Shown piece after piece: positions 40,501 through 49,704 of a stretch of DNA of 64,000 nucleotides (positions are counted from its first letter, which is position 1; the number at the start of each line of letters is the position of its first letter). The DNA comes from Blattamonas nauphoetae (taxonomy: Eukaryota; Preaxostyla; Oxymonadida): contig JARBJD010000339.1 of the NCBI GenBank assembly GCA_033064195.1, positions 1 through 64,000 on the forward strand, written 5' to 3'. The notes under the pieces were generated by a model. The model saw nothing but the letters and a program-made list of their open reading frames with translations. It had not been told where the DNA came from and did no database searches. The position numbers were made by a program, and so were the translations under genes.

Positions 40501-43500
40501 CACTTTCCCCTCGCTCTCCTTCTCGAACTCTGGAAGCATGTTGCAGGTGTCGGGAACAGGGAGTTTGACTGTGTCGTCTGTGACCTTCTCTGGATGCTCG
40601 ACGGATGGAGTTGGATCAGTTCTTCACTCAACATCGTCTGGAAGCATCTCTTTGAACACAGTCTCGCTGAGTGGGAACAAATGTGGATCGGGAAAGAAAG
40701 GACGCAGCATTGCGATTGAATCAACAACACCATTCGTGTCGTCGAGTGTTGTGATGACTAACGTTCAGATCACAAGCGAAGACAGCTCTGGAGATCACGA
40801 AGTGTTTTTGAAAGGGCCATCACTCCCATTGACAGTGACATCGTCGAACTTTGGATCAACACTTGGATCGCAAGCGCAACAGACAGTGGTCAAGATGAAG
40901 CAGTTCTTTGGGGAAGACACGTCAGACGGTTCGATGTCTGGTCCTCTGTCGTATCTGCTCTACCGCCACTCGACAGGACCAGTGAGTGTGGATGCTTCGT
41001 TCTGGGATCATGGATTCTGTGGACTCTCTGCTCTTCCGTGCAAGTCTCTGGAAATGGCTCACTCGAAAGTGAACGAAGCAGATCAAATTGTGGATTTCGT
41101 TTCAGACATGAAGATGACAGGCACGATTGTCTCGAAATCATCAGGATCGATCATCAAATCGTCATCTGGAAAGAAGATGACAGCCGAAACCACGTCTCAA
41201 TTCGAAATTGGGACAGGAAAACTGAGATTGGAATCAATGACGTTGGAGCTGCCTTCAGTTCTGTCTCAGGCTCTGTTTGTTGTGTCAGGAGGAACATTGG
41301 ATGTGAAGTCGACTGTGACTCTGACGAATCCCACAACAACATCGCACACAAGTTCACTTCTGTCCGTGAATGGAGGGACAGTTGCTCTGGATGGAACAAA
41401 GCTGACAACAACACAGAAATTAACATTGGCTTTATCACCATTGATTGTTCAAACTAAAGGATCTCTGACGATCTCATCCTTGAAGTTTGAGAACATCACT
41501 CGTGAATCTGGTGATGGAAGTGTGATCAAAGCGGGTCTGACATTGGACACTGACTCGCTCTCGATTGTCTCGACGACATTCAAATTGTGTTCGTGTTCGG
41601 CTGGGAATGGAGGAGCGCTTTTTGTGAGTCTGTCTGCATCCGCTCTCTTCTCGATCACTGGCGCGTCCTCATTCACATCATGCACAGCGAGTGGGAAAGG
41701 ATCGAACTTGTATCTCTCTCGACCAAGCCTTGTCTCGTTCATGTCGACAGGCAATCTTGACTCGATCAAACCAACACTCTCCATAAAGGCGGCTGCTGAT
41801 GGGATTCTGAACGAGTTTTATGGATTTGAATCGTCGAGCTCGGATGGATCGCTTCTGTTCAACTGGTATCCCTTCAGCACCGACGACACGACGATGCATG
41901 TTCACTCATCTGGGCACGCTCACTCGCTTTGTGGGAAAGAAGCTCTTCCTTGCAAAACGCTTCCCGACTCTCTGAGCAAGATTCAATCAGCATCAACATT
42001 GATGATCGACTCGAACATCGATCTCTCTTCGAAACTGACATCTCTGCCAAGTGAATGGACGCTCAGTTCAAGTGGATCGTTCAAGGTGACCGTGACGTCA
42101 GAGGGACAAATCGAAGTGAAAGATGACCAATCTAATCTGACAGTGTCGTCACTCTCGCTGGACGTCGGAACTCTCACCTCGGAGAGAAAGACTGAACTCG
42201 TGTCTGTCTCAGCTGGATTGCTCGTTTTGTCGTCGTGCACTGTCTTCTCATCCACATCCAACCTGCCTGTCTCGTTCGTCGCTCTCTCAGGGGGAGATAT
42301 TTCGATGACTTCGACCACATTGAACATCCCCACAATTCGGTCGAAGCCGGTTATCTCGATAACAGGAGGAAAATTGGAAGTGGATTCGTCGACATCGTTG
42401 GTGAACTTGGACACAGTCACTCATGAAGCTTCACGTGTGTCGATTGGAGGCGGAGAAGTCGTTCTGGATGGAACATCATTGACTACTTCAAAGTCAATGA
42501 CCTTTACGTCTTCAGCTCTGATTGTTCAGACGAAAGGATCGCTGACGATCTCTTCCATGAAGTTTGAAAACATCACACGTCAAGCTGGAGATGGAAGTGT
42601 GGTCTCCGCGACTCTCGCCACGAACCTTGACGAACTCTCGATTATCTCGACGACTTTCAAATCATGTTCGTGCTCTGCTGGGAATGGAGGAGCTCTCTTC
42701 ATCGACCTGTCTGCCAGCGCTTCCACCTCGATATTGTTCTCTTCACTCACGTTTGGGTCAGGTTCTGATTCCAACACTGCGATTCTTGGAACGAACGTGT
42801 TTGTGAGGAGTTCAGACCTGAACCGAGATTGTGCTGGAGTTCTGATTGGATTGAAACCAACATTGTCAGATTCACTGCTCACAACAGCAGAGAAGATCGA
42901 ATATTTCGGCAGCGAAACGTCGCCTGAGTCTCTCCTGTTCTTCTGGTATCCTCACATTGCCTCTTCTGGAGCTGTTCATGTTCATTCATCTGGAGAGGAC
43001 CATCTCAACTGTGGTCTCTTCGAATTGGCCTGCCAAACACTCTCTCACTCCTTCACATCTCTGAAGACAACACGAACAATCACGCTGGACTCCTCGCTCT
43101 CGCTTCCGTCGTCTCTTCCCGCTCTCACCAGCTCTTTGACATTGAACTCTGTTGTTCCAGGATCTCCCCAAACACTGTCCGCTGGATCTGGTGTCTGTTT
43201 CACAGTCTCGTCAGGGACTCTGAAATTGGAATCGATCATTCTGACACTTCCTGTTCTGTCGACATCTCTGTTCAATATTGAAGGAGGAATCGCTGAGTTT
43301 GACTCCACGTGCACACTTGTGAATCCCTCAACCACGCACTCTTCCTCTCTCTTCTCACTGTCGTCTGGAACACTCGAACTCGACACCACATCGCTTGACT
43401 TCTCCAACCGATTCGTCTCATCGCAGTCACTCTTCTCCCAAACTGGAGGCTCTCTCGCCTTTTCTGGAATGTCGATTGAGAATGTGACTCGAAGCAGTGG

Positions 43501-46500
43501 CGATGGAAGTGTGATCTCATCAAGCATCTCATCAGGATCGCTCTCGATATCTCGCTGTCAGTTCTCATCGTGTGTCTGTTCGAGTGGAAATGGAGGAGTG
43601 ATGAATGTTGAGTTGTCTGGGACAGCAACATTCACAGTGACAGGATCAACGACATTCTCGTCTTGCAGTGCGAGTGGGAATGGACACTTCGTTCATCTTA
43701 CATGTTCTGATTTAGTGTCGTTTCTGAAAGGAAACAGTCCAACTGGTCCTCTTGCTGCGATTCGACCGACCACTGCATCTGGCGTGGCATTCTCGAGTGA
43801 AGTTCACGAACAGTTCTGGGGAAGCGACACGAAGGCAGGATCGCTCTCATCTGGGTCTCTTCTGTTCTATTGGTACCCTCACACAAGTGGGACAGTTCGA
43901 GTTGCTCAAACAGGGACGAATCACATTCACTGTGGCGAGGCAGAGCTTCCGTGCTCGTCACTGAGTTTCGGCCATGATCGATTGAAGGAATCAGGGAAGG
44001 AAGTGATCCTTTCCTCAGCTGCGTCTCTCAGCGCCTCATTGAAACCCATCTTTGCAGCTGAAACGATCACATCTCTCTCAACAGCTCAGACAGTCACACT
44101 GTCATCTGAAGGACAGATCAAAACAGACACAGCCAACACTCAGCTCACACTCAAAACGCTCGTTTTTGCGCTGGACACGTCGCAAGCAAGAACATCATCT
44201 GTGTTCTCCATGTCTGCTGGATGTCTGATTGTGAGCGGATGCACTTTCGGTTCATCAGCTTCCACTACGTCGCTCACATCCTCCATCGTGTCTGTCTCTG
44301 GAGGGACATTCCAGATGATAGACAACACTGTGATCCAAAACATGAGTTCTGCCCATCCGATTCTGTCACTGGTTGGTGGAACAACAAATCTCGTCTCTGC
44401 AACTGTCCGCTCGATTGCTCTGACATCGTGTTCCGCGATTGTTGTGAATGATGGGAATCTTGGAGTGGAAGACAGCTCGTTCTCGTTGATTTCGAACTCG
44501 GAAGGAGATGGAAGTGTGCTTCGCGCAGTTGTGTCAACAGGCCAGACAGTGAGCATCGTGTCTGGAACCATTTCAGATTGTTGGACGAAAGGGAATGGAG
44601 GGGCTGTGCATGTGACTCTGGTGGGGACAGGACGTCTGGAAATGAAGGGAACGAGTGGGATTGAATTCGAGAGATGCTCAGCGGTGGTTGATTCTTCGAA
44701 AGCTGTGAACTCAACTGGACTCGGTCAGTGCGTCTTCATCTCTGCGGAAGTGACATCAAAACTTGTTCTGGACTCAATCTCGTTCCCAACAGTTTCAGAC
44801 ACTAATCCAGCACCGTTCTTGTTTGTTTCATCACCTTCGTTGAACTCAGTTGTGACGACAACGTCGTTCGCATTCCTCAGTCCATTTGAGTTCAGCACAG
44901 ACGATTTGGCCCTCTACTCTGGCCACGATGGAGGGATCCAAAGTGTGACGCATCCTCTGATCACATTCTTGCTGGACCTGTCGAAATCGTATGTGGGAGC
45001 AGCTGGGAATGACTCGTTGGCGTGTGGGGTGTCTCTGGTGCCATGTGAAACAGTGACAAGAGCCACGGAGCGTCTTGTGAGTGAGGGATCGGCGAAAATG
45101 GAGATCATCATTGTGGATTCTGGGATCTTGAACAGTACTCTGGCGATTGATGGGATGTCGCTGCTGGTGACATCAGCGGACAAGAAAGTGGTGAAAGTGG
45201 ATGGAGGATTGTTTGATGTGAGCACAAAAGCGACTGACGCGTCGTCACTGACCGTGCGGAACTTGGAGTTGTGTTGGAACGGGAAGGGAAGTCAACTGCT
45301 GGAACTCTCGAAAGGGACGTCGAAGATGGCAGCCTGTTCTTTGTCGATGGTTGCGAGCTCAGGGGAGTTGTTCTCGTGTGCTCTGGTGAAAGTGGGAGGT
45401 GGTGTTCTCGTGATCGAAGACTTGACGTTCTCTGGAGAGGATAACTGGATTGGGACATTTGTGTTGACATCAGGTGGATCGACGACTCTGGACGGAGTGA
45501 GCATCTCGAACGGAAAGCTTTTGTCCTCGCCGATCTCTGGAACAGGATCAGTGACGTTGGTGAGCAGCTCGATGAAATCACTTGATGGATCGGAATCAAC
45601 AGACGTTTCAGCGCTTCGACACAGTCTCTCGACGGGAGTGTCGCTTTCGATTGGTGGAGAGGGCAAACCGGTTTCATTTGTTTCTTGTTCATCGAAAGGA
45701 AATGGAGGAGCATTGAACATTGCTCTTCTGTCATCTGGAACACTGAAGATCTCTCACACCTCGTTCACGTCGTGCTCTTCTTCTGGGAATGGAGGAGCAC
45801 TTGCAGTGAGTCTGTCTGCATCCGCTCTCTTCTCGATCACTGGCGCGTCCTCATTCACATCATGCACAGCGAGTGGGAAAGGATCGAAATTGTATCTCTC
45901 TCGGCCAGACCTTCTCTCATTCGTGTCGGCAGGGAATCTGGACTCGATCAAACCAACACTGACCACAAAGGCGGCTGCTGATTCCATTCTGAACGAGTTT
46001 TATGGATTTGAATCGTCGAGCTCGGAAGGATCGCTTCTTTTGTACTGGTATCCCTTCAGCACATTGGACACGACAATGCATGTTCACTCATCTGGGCACG
46101 CTCACTCGCTTTGTGGGAAAGAAGCTCTTCCTTGCAAAACACTTCCCGACTCTCTGAGCAAGATTCAATCAGCATCAACATTGATGATCGACTCGAACAT
46201 CGATCTCTCTTCGAAAATGACATCTCTGCCAAGAGCCTGGACGCTCACCAAAAGTGGATCATCTGCTCTTACAATCGTCGCAGCTGGCCAACTTGAAGTG
46301 AGCAATTCTGGCTCAGCGCTGACCCTTTCTTCTCTTTCATTGGAAGTTGGAACACTGACTGTTGACCGAACTGCCGAACTGATCACAATCTCAGCTGGCT
46401 CTCTCGTTGTGTCATCGTGTACTGTCTTCACATCGACACCGAGTCTGTCTGTGTCTTTTGTGTCGTTGTCGAATGGAAAAGTGTCGTTTCCTGGTTCAAC

Positions 46501-48394
46501 GATGACCATACCGACATTGACGTCGAAGCCGTTTGTCTCTGTTTCTGGAGGAACAATGAATGTGGATTCTTCCACAACATTGGTTAACTCGGACACAGCT
46601 GCTCATCAAGCATCACTTGTGTCAGTGAATGGAGGGACAGTCTTTCTGGATGGAGCATCATTGACAACTTCAAAGTCAATGACCTTTGCCTCATCTTCGA
46701 TGATAGTTCAGACCAAAGGATCACTCACACTGAAAGACAAGGTGGTTGAAAACATCACTCACCAGACTGGTGATGGAAGTGTGATTTCCGCGACACTCTC
46801 AACAAACACTGACATACTTTCGATTGTCTCAACAGCCTTCGCCTCGTGTTCAAGTTCAGCTGGAAATGGAGGAGCGCTGGCAATCACAATCACATCGGGC
46901 TCGCTCTCGCTGAACAAGTGTCAGTTTGAGAGCTGTTGGAGTGGGATGGACGGAGGGGCAGTCTGGCTGGACCTGTCGAAGATGCCGGCACCATCTCAAT
47001 ATTCGCTGTTGCAGACAACATTTGGGACCGGAAGTTCAGCAAACGAGGCATCTGGGAAAGGAGACTGCGTGTTTGTGGAGGGGGAGGATCTGCGAAGAGT
47101 GATTGTGGGGAGCATTTGGCGAGGGTCTTTCGAGAAAGCGGGAGAGGACGATTTGTGGGGAAGGGATAAGACAACATCAACATCAGGAATGTCGTTGTTG
47201 GGGCTTCTCCAATCGCAAGTGATTGGGGTGGGAGAGGGAGGAAGTGACGAAGCAGCAGGCACGATGGACGCCCCGTTCGAGACACTCCGTCGCTGCTTCG
47301 TGGAAACAAAACTAAGCGATGGATCATTCGCAGTGGTTGTGGTTGAGCGGACTCGGATGGGAGAAAGCTGTTGGCTGGTGGATCAGCCAGGATGGACGAT
47401 GTCTGTGAGTGGAGGAGGAGGTGGAAGTGGAAGTGGAGGATCGTCTCAAAGCGAAGTGCTGTGCCGTGTGACTGACGAGGAGAAGCAGCCAGGAACAGCC
47501 TCGTCGTCACCACCGCACGCGATGGTCACTCTGAGCGGACAGACGCTCTCTTTCTTTGACATTCTGTTCTCTTCATTTTCTGCGCCTCGCTCGATGGGGT
47601 TTGTGTTTTCTCTTCTGGTGTCGTCGCACCTCACTCTGTCGTCGTGCTCGCTCTCTTCATCGTCTCCCGTCGCTGTCTCTCTCGTCTCCGTGTCTGGCTC
47701 TTCGTCATTCTCAGCAGACAATCTCTCGATTCGTGATGTGTCGTTTGTTGGGAAGGCAGGGCTGATGAAGTTTGTGGAAGCAAGCCGAATCGGACTGACA
47801 TCGTGCTCGTTCTCGTCGATATCTTTGGAAGGAGGAGCACTGATGTGGGGGACCACTCGCGGTGGGATGGCAGTGACGAACACAGAGTTTTCGAAGTGCA
47901 ATGGAAAAGAGTTCGGAAGTGTGATTCGAATTCAGATTGTCGGAATCACCGCATCAATCACAAACAGCCACTTTACGTTATGTTCAACTGAAGTGAGGAT
48001 GGGAGAGAAGGGCGAGAGAGACGTGGTTGGGGGAGGATGTGTGGTGGTTGAGATGATGAAACGAACAAGCTCGACTCGTCATCTTCCCTCTTCGTGCGTT
48101 GACTTCTCTCTCTCCTCGTTTACCGACTGCACGCTGACCAACACAGACACCTCGTCATATCCGTCCTCGTTGTCTTCATTTGTGGGTGGAAGTGGATTCT
48201 TGATTTTTGGGAACGAGAACTCAGATTGTGTGATTCTTCAGAAAATGAAGCTCTCTCGCTGTTTGTGCGCCGGGTTCGGAAAGATGAATGGATTTGATGG
48301 TGGAATTGTGGTTGGGAGGAGGCACGCGATCTTCGCTGACCGACGCGACAGTTGGGTTGGAGGATGCCGAATGGGAAGCATCCAAGTGCGATGA
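37541..48394 (+). CDS. Copy C: giant secreted beta-helix repeat protein (3,617 aa)
   Basis: Open from ATG 37541 to TGA, collinear with B and close to identical at the N terminus (same M-I-L-T-R-S-F-F-L-L-S-T signal peptide) and over the C-terminal ~330 codons including the Gly/Ser linker at 47410-47445. It has the same module order as B but only one module (near 41804) where B has two (27630 and 28707). The length difference, 359 codons, equals one 1,077-bp unit exactly. Cysteine motifs lie near 39243, 41015, 41930, 43008, 43930, 45020 and 46110, all with both cysteines kept except the diverged F-E-L-A-C form. Like B it ends S-I-Q-V-R with no membrane span or kinase domain. Substitutions are mostly scattered and conservative, so the gene is probably under constraint. 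Role inferred: surface or secreted adhesin. Confidence 0.8.
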   Translation: MILTRSFFLLSTICGLSTLVCPDLAPFFIQSGSNAHEPDANHESIKLSLENYQSNTVVLESRRIKVFGTEDKLARIFEGNEVKGSLFRLENSTCSFLFFSFEPLTSHVIRTSHQSSCEVINSKITVCETTSPFDCLDSSLFVVHTEFVFNAESNVAPSLTTTDTFSSKVSFSHCEIGNVVVGSESSLMASTLVQHTLMDSCVLQNVTHINRYGRSCGVKEPFNVSLTNSVWIDCSNGFYGSIVRDVEDQTTFRAVNNTFLRGVTNGETTGGYFYTTQIVDSDHTYISCTFTSCAAFDSAGGAIRCRGIASLTVIKCEFYYNKCNASAYDDNKIKAVGGAIHFHGESIGALRINASRFDHNTANLGGAVSTQFAISFNFQLSNITNGSCFRFTKPQTSFGGGLMVAYLPYNSIVSNLRFDGCNSEGSGGAIDCSNMTGSITFSNLFIANSQTRRGNVVFSDVQDPSSKIQFFSCIFFNNNSTQQNAESKFYPNDIRLGRVEPWISLLQSSSTFVNCFSSSKAPKIAMADGSNLIYTFEYSSASDTRLLDIHLPSPAVIVNGQTGSDTSTCGTDYGNKCRTIAHAGMNRVDSSGGKVLIEVGRFTETVAFDLGSKHMTFTSFGDIHPIISYSGGSTAFITAGAGLVRFEYLSFVPSSSSNVIHQYANGGLEIADCSFIASDAASVEIEVSAVKLTDGYIQLTRVSFVGLRLKGGSCVECVGSITGLNISQSEFVSIGGTSPAMIVYQRSNNLAGRVTLNGTRMIAGRGEKVGGILVSNANTVTLTDVKMSNLESDEQEAAIDISGCPSLTLSSLLFERCIGKSASDIFVTSSTWSYYYSPLSQSFSTSSYPTSSINGVASDSWLTRTPLAVDGVSGSDEEFCWKNVGCRTISSLVSRIGHGVEWNTTLKQQTVGDSAISISDNLQLTVKGSSQTGTNLSHNGLVSSPILSVTSGSLSISQLTLSTSNSYTTRTSSFFVMTGGSISLTSVTFPSLSFSNSGSMLQVSGTGSLTVSSVTFSGCSTDGVGSVLHSTSSGSISLNTVSLSGNKCGSGKKGRSIAIESTTPFVSSSVVMTNVQITSEDSSGDHEVFLKGPSLPLTVTSSNFGSTLGSQAQQTVVKMKQFFGEDTSDGSMSGPLSYLLYRHSTGPVSVDASFWDHGFCGLSALPCKSLEMAHSKVNEADQIVDFVSDMKMTGTIVSKSSGSIIKSSSGKKMTAETTSQFEIGTGKLRLESMTLELPSVLSQALFVVSGGTLDVKSTVTLTNPTTTSHTSSLLSVNGGTVALDGTKLTTTQKLTLALSPLIVQTKGSLTISSLKFENITRESGDGSVIKAGLTLDTDSLSIVSTTFKLCSCSAGNGGALFVSLSASALFSITGASSFTSCTASGKGSNLYLSRPSLVSFMSTGNLDSIKPTLSIKAAADGILNEFYGFESSSSDGSLLFNWYPFSTDDTTMHVHSSGHAHSLCGKEALPCKTLPDSLSKIQSASTLMIDSNIDLSSKLTSLPSEWTLSSSGSFKVTVTSEGQIEVKDDQSNLTVSSLSLDVGTLTSERKTELVSVSAGLLVLSSCTVFSSTSNLPVSFVALSGGDISMTSTTLNIPTIRSKPVISITGGKLEVDSSTSLVNLDTVTHEASRVSIGGGEVVLDGTSLTTSKSMTFTSSALIVQTKGSLTISSMKFENITRQAGDGSVVSATLATNLDELSIISTTFKSCSCSAGNGGALFIDLSASASTSILFSSLTFGSGSDSNTAILGTNVFVRSSDLNRDCAGVLIGLKPTLSDSLLTTAEKIEYFGSETSPESLLFFWYPHIASSGAVHVHSSGEDHLNCGLFELACQTLSHSFTSLKTTRTITLDSSLSLPSSLPALTSSLTLNSVVPGSPQTLSAGSGVCFTVSSGTLKLESIILTLPVLSTSLFNIEGGIAEFDSTCTLVNPSTTHSSSLFSLSSGTLELDTTSLDFSNRFVSSQSLFSQTGGSLAFSGMSIENVTRSSGDGSVISSSISSGSLSISRCQFSSCVCSSGNGGVMNVELSGTATFTVTGSTTFSSCSASGNGHFVHLTCSDLVSFLKGNSPTGPLAAIRPTTASGVAFSSEVHEQFWGSDTKAGSLSSGSLLFYWYPHTSGTVRVAQTGTNHIHCGEAELPCSSLSFGHDRLKESGKEVILSSAASLSASLKPIFAAETITSLSTAQTVTLSSEGQIKTDTANTQLTLKTLVFALDTSQARTSSVFSMSAGCLIVSGCTFGSSASTTSLTSSIVSVSGGTFQMIDNTVIQNMSSAHPILSLVGGTTNLVSATVRSIALTSCSAIVVNDGNLGVEDSSFSLISNSEGDGSVLRAVVSTGQTVSIVSGTISDCWTKGNGGAVHVTLVGTGRLEMKGTSGIEFERCSAVVDSSKAVNSTGLGQCVFISAEVTSKLVLDSISFPTVSDTNPAPFLFVSSPSLNSVVTTTSFAFLSPFEFSTDDLALYSGHDGGIQSVTHPLITFLLDLSKSYVGAAGNDSLACGVSLVPCETVTRATERLVSEGSAKMEIIIVDSGILNSTLAIDGMSLLVTSADKKVVKVDGGLFDVSTKATDASSLTVRNLELCWNGKGSQLLELSKGTSKMAACSLSMVASSGELFSCALVKVGGGVLVIEDLTFSGEDNWIGTFVLTSGGSTTLDGVSISNGKLLSSPISGTGSVTLVSSSMKSLDGSESTDVSALRHSLSTGVSLSIGGEGKPVSFVSCSSKGNGGALNIALLSSGTLKISHTSFTSCSSSGNGGALAVSLSASALFSITGASSFTSCTASGKGSKLYLSRPDLLSFVSAGNLDSIKPTLTTKAAADSILNEFYGFESSSSEGSLLLYWYPFSTLDTTMHVHSSGHAHSLCGKEALPCKTLPDSLSKIQSASTLMIDSNIDLSSKMTSLPRAWTLTKSGSSALTIVAAGQLEVSNSGSALTLSSLSLEVGTLTVDRTAELITISAGSLVVSSCTVFTSTPSLSVSFVSLSNGKVSFPGSTMTIPTLTSKPFVSVSGGTMNVDSSTTLVNSDTAAHQASLVSVNGGTVFLDGASLTTSKSMTFASSSMIVQTKGSLTLKDKVVENITHQTGDGSVISATLSTNTDILSIVSTAFASCSSSAGNGGALAITITSGSLSLNKCQFESCWSGMDGGAVWLDLSKMPAPSQYSLLQTTFGTGSSANEASGKGDCVFVEGEDLRRVIVGSIWRGSFEKAGEDDLWGRDKTTSTSGMSLLGLLQSQVIGVGEGGSDEAAGTMDAPFETLRRCFVETKLSDGSFAVVVVERTRMGESCWLVDQPGWTMSVSGGGGGSGSGGSSQSEVLCRVTDEEKQPGTASSSPPHAMVTLSGQTLSFFDILFSSFSAPRSMGFVFSLLVSSHLTLSSCSLSSSSPVAVSLVSVSGSSSFSADNLSIRDVSFVGKAGLMKFVEASRIGLTSCSFSSISLEGGALMWGTTRGGMAVTNTEFSKCNGKEFGSVIRIQIVGITASITNSHFTLCSTEVRMGEKGERDVVGGGCVVVEMMKRTSSTRHLPSSCVDFSLSSFTDCTLTNTDTSSYPSSLSSFVGGSGFLIFGNENSDCVILQKMKLSRCLCAGFGKMNGFDGGIVVGRRHAIFADRRDSWVGGCRMGSIQVR

Positions 48395-48554
48395 TCCTCT
48401 CCCAATGGATTCCGATGCCTCTGAACACCTCCCTTCCCATCGTGTCTGACGAGAGCTGATTGTGCATTTACACGCTGACTCTTTATTACTCACAATGTGC
48501 AGCCGTAGTTTCCATCTTCTTTAATCGTTGATTGTGTGACCAGCTTTTTCATTT
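48395..48554. other. 3' flank of copy C
   Basis: Homologous to 35295-35453 after B. The +1 frame that looks like the older C terminus is present (D-A-E-W-E-A-S-K-C) but is cut short by a 1-nt difference near 48420. A TTTATTACTCAC block is shared with B. Confidence 0.45.
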
Positions 48555-48612
48555 CTGCCCTCATTTCGATCGTACCATTGATTTATTCATTCTGTCAATG
48601 GGATGAGGGCAG
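48555..48612. other. Conserved nested hairpin downstream of copy C
   Basis: Same two-stem structure as at 35454-35511: outer stem CTGCCCTCAT / ATGAGGGCAG, inner stem CCATTGA / TCAATGG, with one loop substitution. See the B copy for interpretation. Confidence 0.6.
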
Positions 48613-48624
48613 CAGAATGTGTGA

Positions 48625-49704
48625 CGATTGAAGTGTGGTCTCCGCGACGCTTACAACAAGCTCCAACAAACGTTCGATTGTCTCGACGACATTCACATTG
48701 TGTTCGTGTTCGGCTGGAAACGGAGGAGTGCTTTTTGTGAGTCTGTCAACATCCGCTCTCTTCTCAATCACAGGCACATCGTCGTTCACATCATTCACAG
48801 CAAGTGGGAAAGGATCGAAACTGTATCTCTCTCAACCAAGCCGTGTCTCGTTCCTCACACCAAATGAAGAAACTGGCCCTCTGGACTCGATCAAGCCAAC
48901 ACTCCCCACTGAGGCGGCTGCTGATTCCATTCTGAATGAGTTTTATGGATTTGAATCGCCGAGCTCGGAAGGATCGCTTCTTTTGTACTGGTATCCCTTC
49001 AGCTCAGACGACACGACGATGCATGTTCACTCAACTGGTCACGCTCACTCGCTTTGTGGGAAAGAAGCTCTTCCTTGCAAAACACTTCCCAACTCTCTGA
49101 GCAATATTCAATCGGCCGACACGTTGATGATCGACACGAACATCGATCTCTCTTTGAAACTGACGTCTATCCCAAGAGCTTGGGCACTCACCAAAAGTGG
49201 TTCATCGATACTCCCGACGATGATACTGAACCAGCCACAATGATCACACACACTGGCCGCTCTCTGATCTTGACGATCCCACACATTGCTGATCCGACAG
49301 AAGGGACGCCAGCGAGCTCTTTTTTTGCAGAGAGCCCCGCAGTTCGGGCAGCGGGGCGACAGGAGACGATGAGATGGCAGGCGCCGGAAGTGGCGAGCAA
49401 TGCGCGGAATGTGGATGCACAGCAGTGTGCAGTGTTCAGTCTGGGGATTCTGCTTTGGGAGATTGAGACTGGACTTGTTCCGTTTGGAGAGCTTGATGCG
49501 TCGAACGCATCTCGTCAACTGTGCTCTGGCCTTCTTCCGAAGATGGATGGAGTGAGAGACGACGACCTGAGATCACTGATCGAAGAGTGTCTTCATCTGA
49601 ACCCGTCTGAACGACCATCGCTGGACACAGTGGCGACATTCTTCGAACCGAAAGGACAAACTGGAACGAAGCTATTTGGAGACAAAGTTCAAGTGATCCA
49701 ATGA
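48625..49704 (+). pseudogene. Tail of C: repeat unit fused to pseudokinase C-lobe
   Basis: Counterpart of the B tail, with the same abrupt start and the same junction near 49205 (repeat-unit sequence ...AGTGGTTCATCG joined to sequence matching A near 21387). The two frames overlap but do not connect: the repeat unit is open at 48635-49243, and the kinase part is open at 49054-49704 in another frame, including T-P-D-D-D-T-E-P, A-P-E-V and the end K-V-Q-V-I-Q, almost identical to A. The T7 run that is shortened in the B tail is intact here. The shared junction shows that the deletion came before the B/C duplication. Confidence 0.75.

Noticed and set aside
23364-48394. Bacterial origin of B and C (autotransporter or Pmp-like beta-helix repeats)
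   Set aside because: No autotransporter beta-barrel, no operon or ribosome-binding site; the related copy A has a eukaryotic-type membrane span and kinase-like domain, and the neighbourhood is full of eukaryotic transposons.
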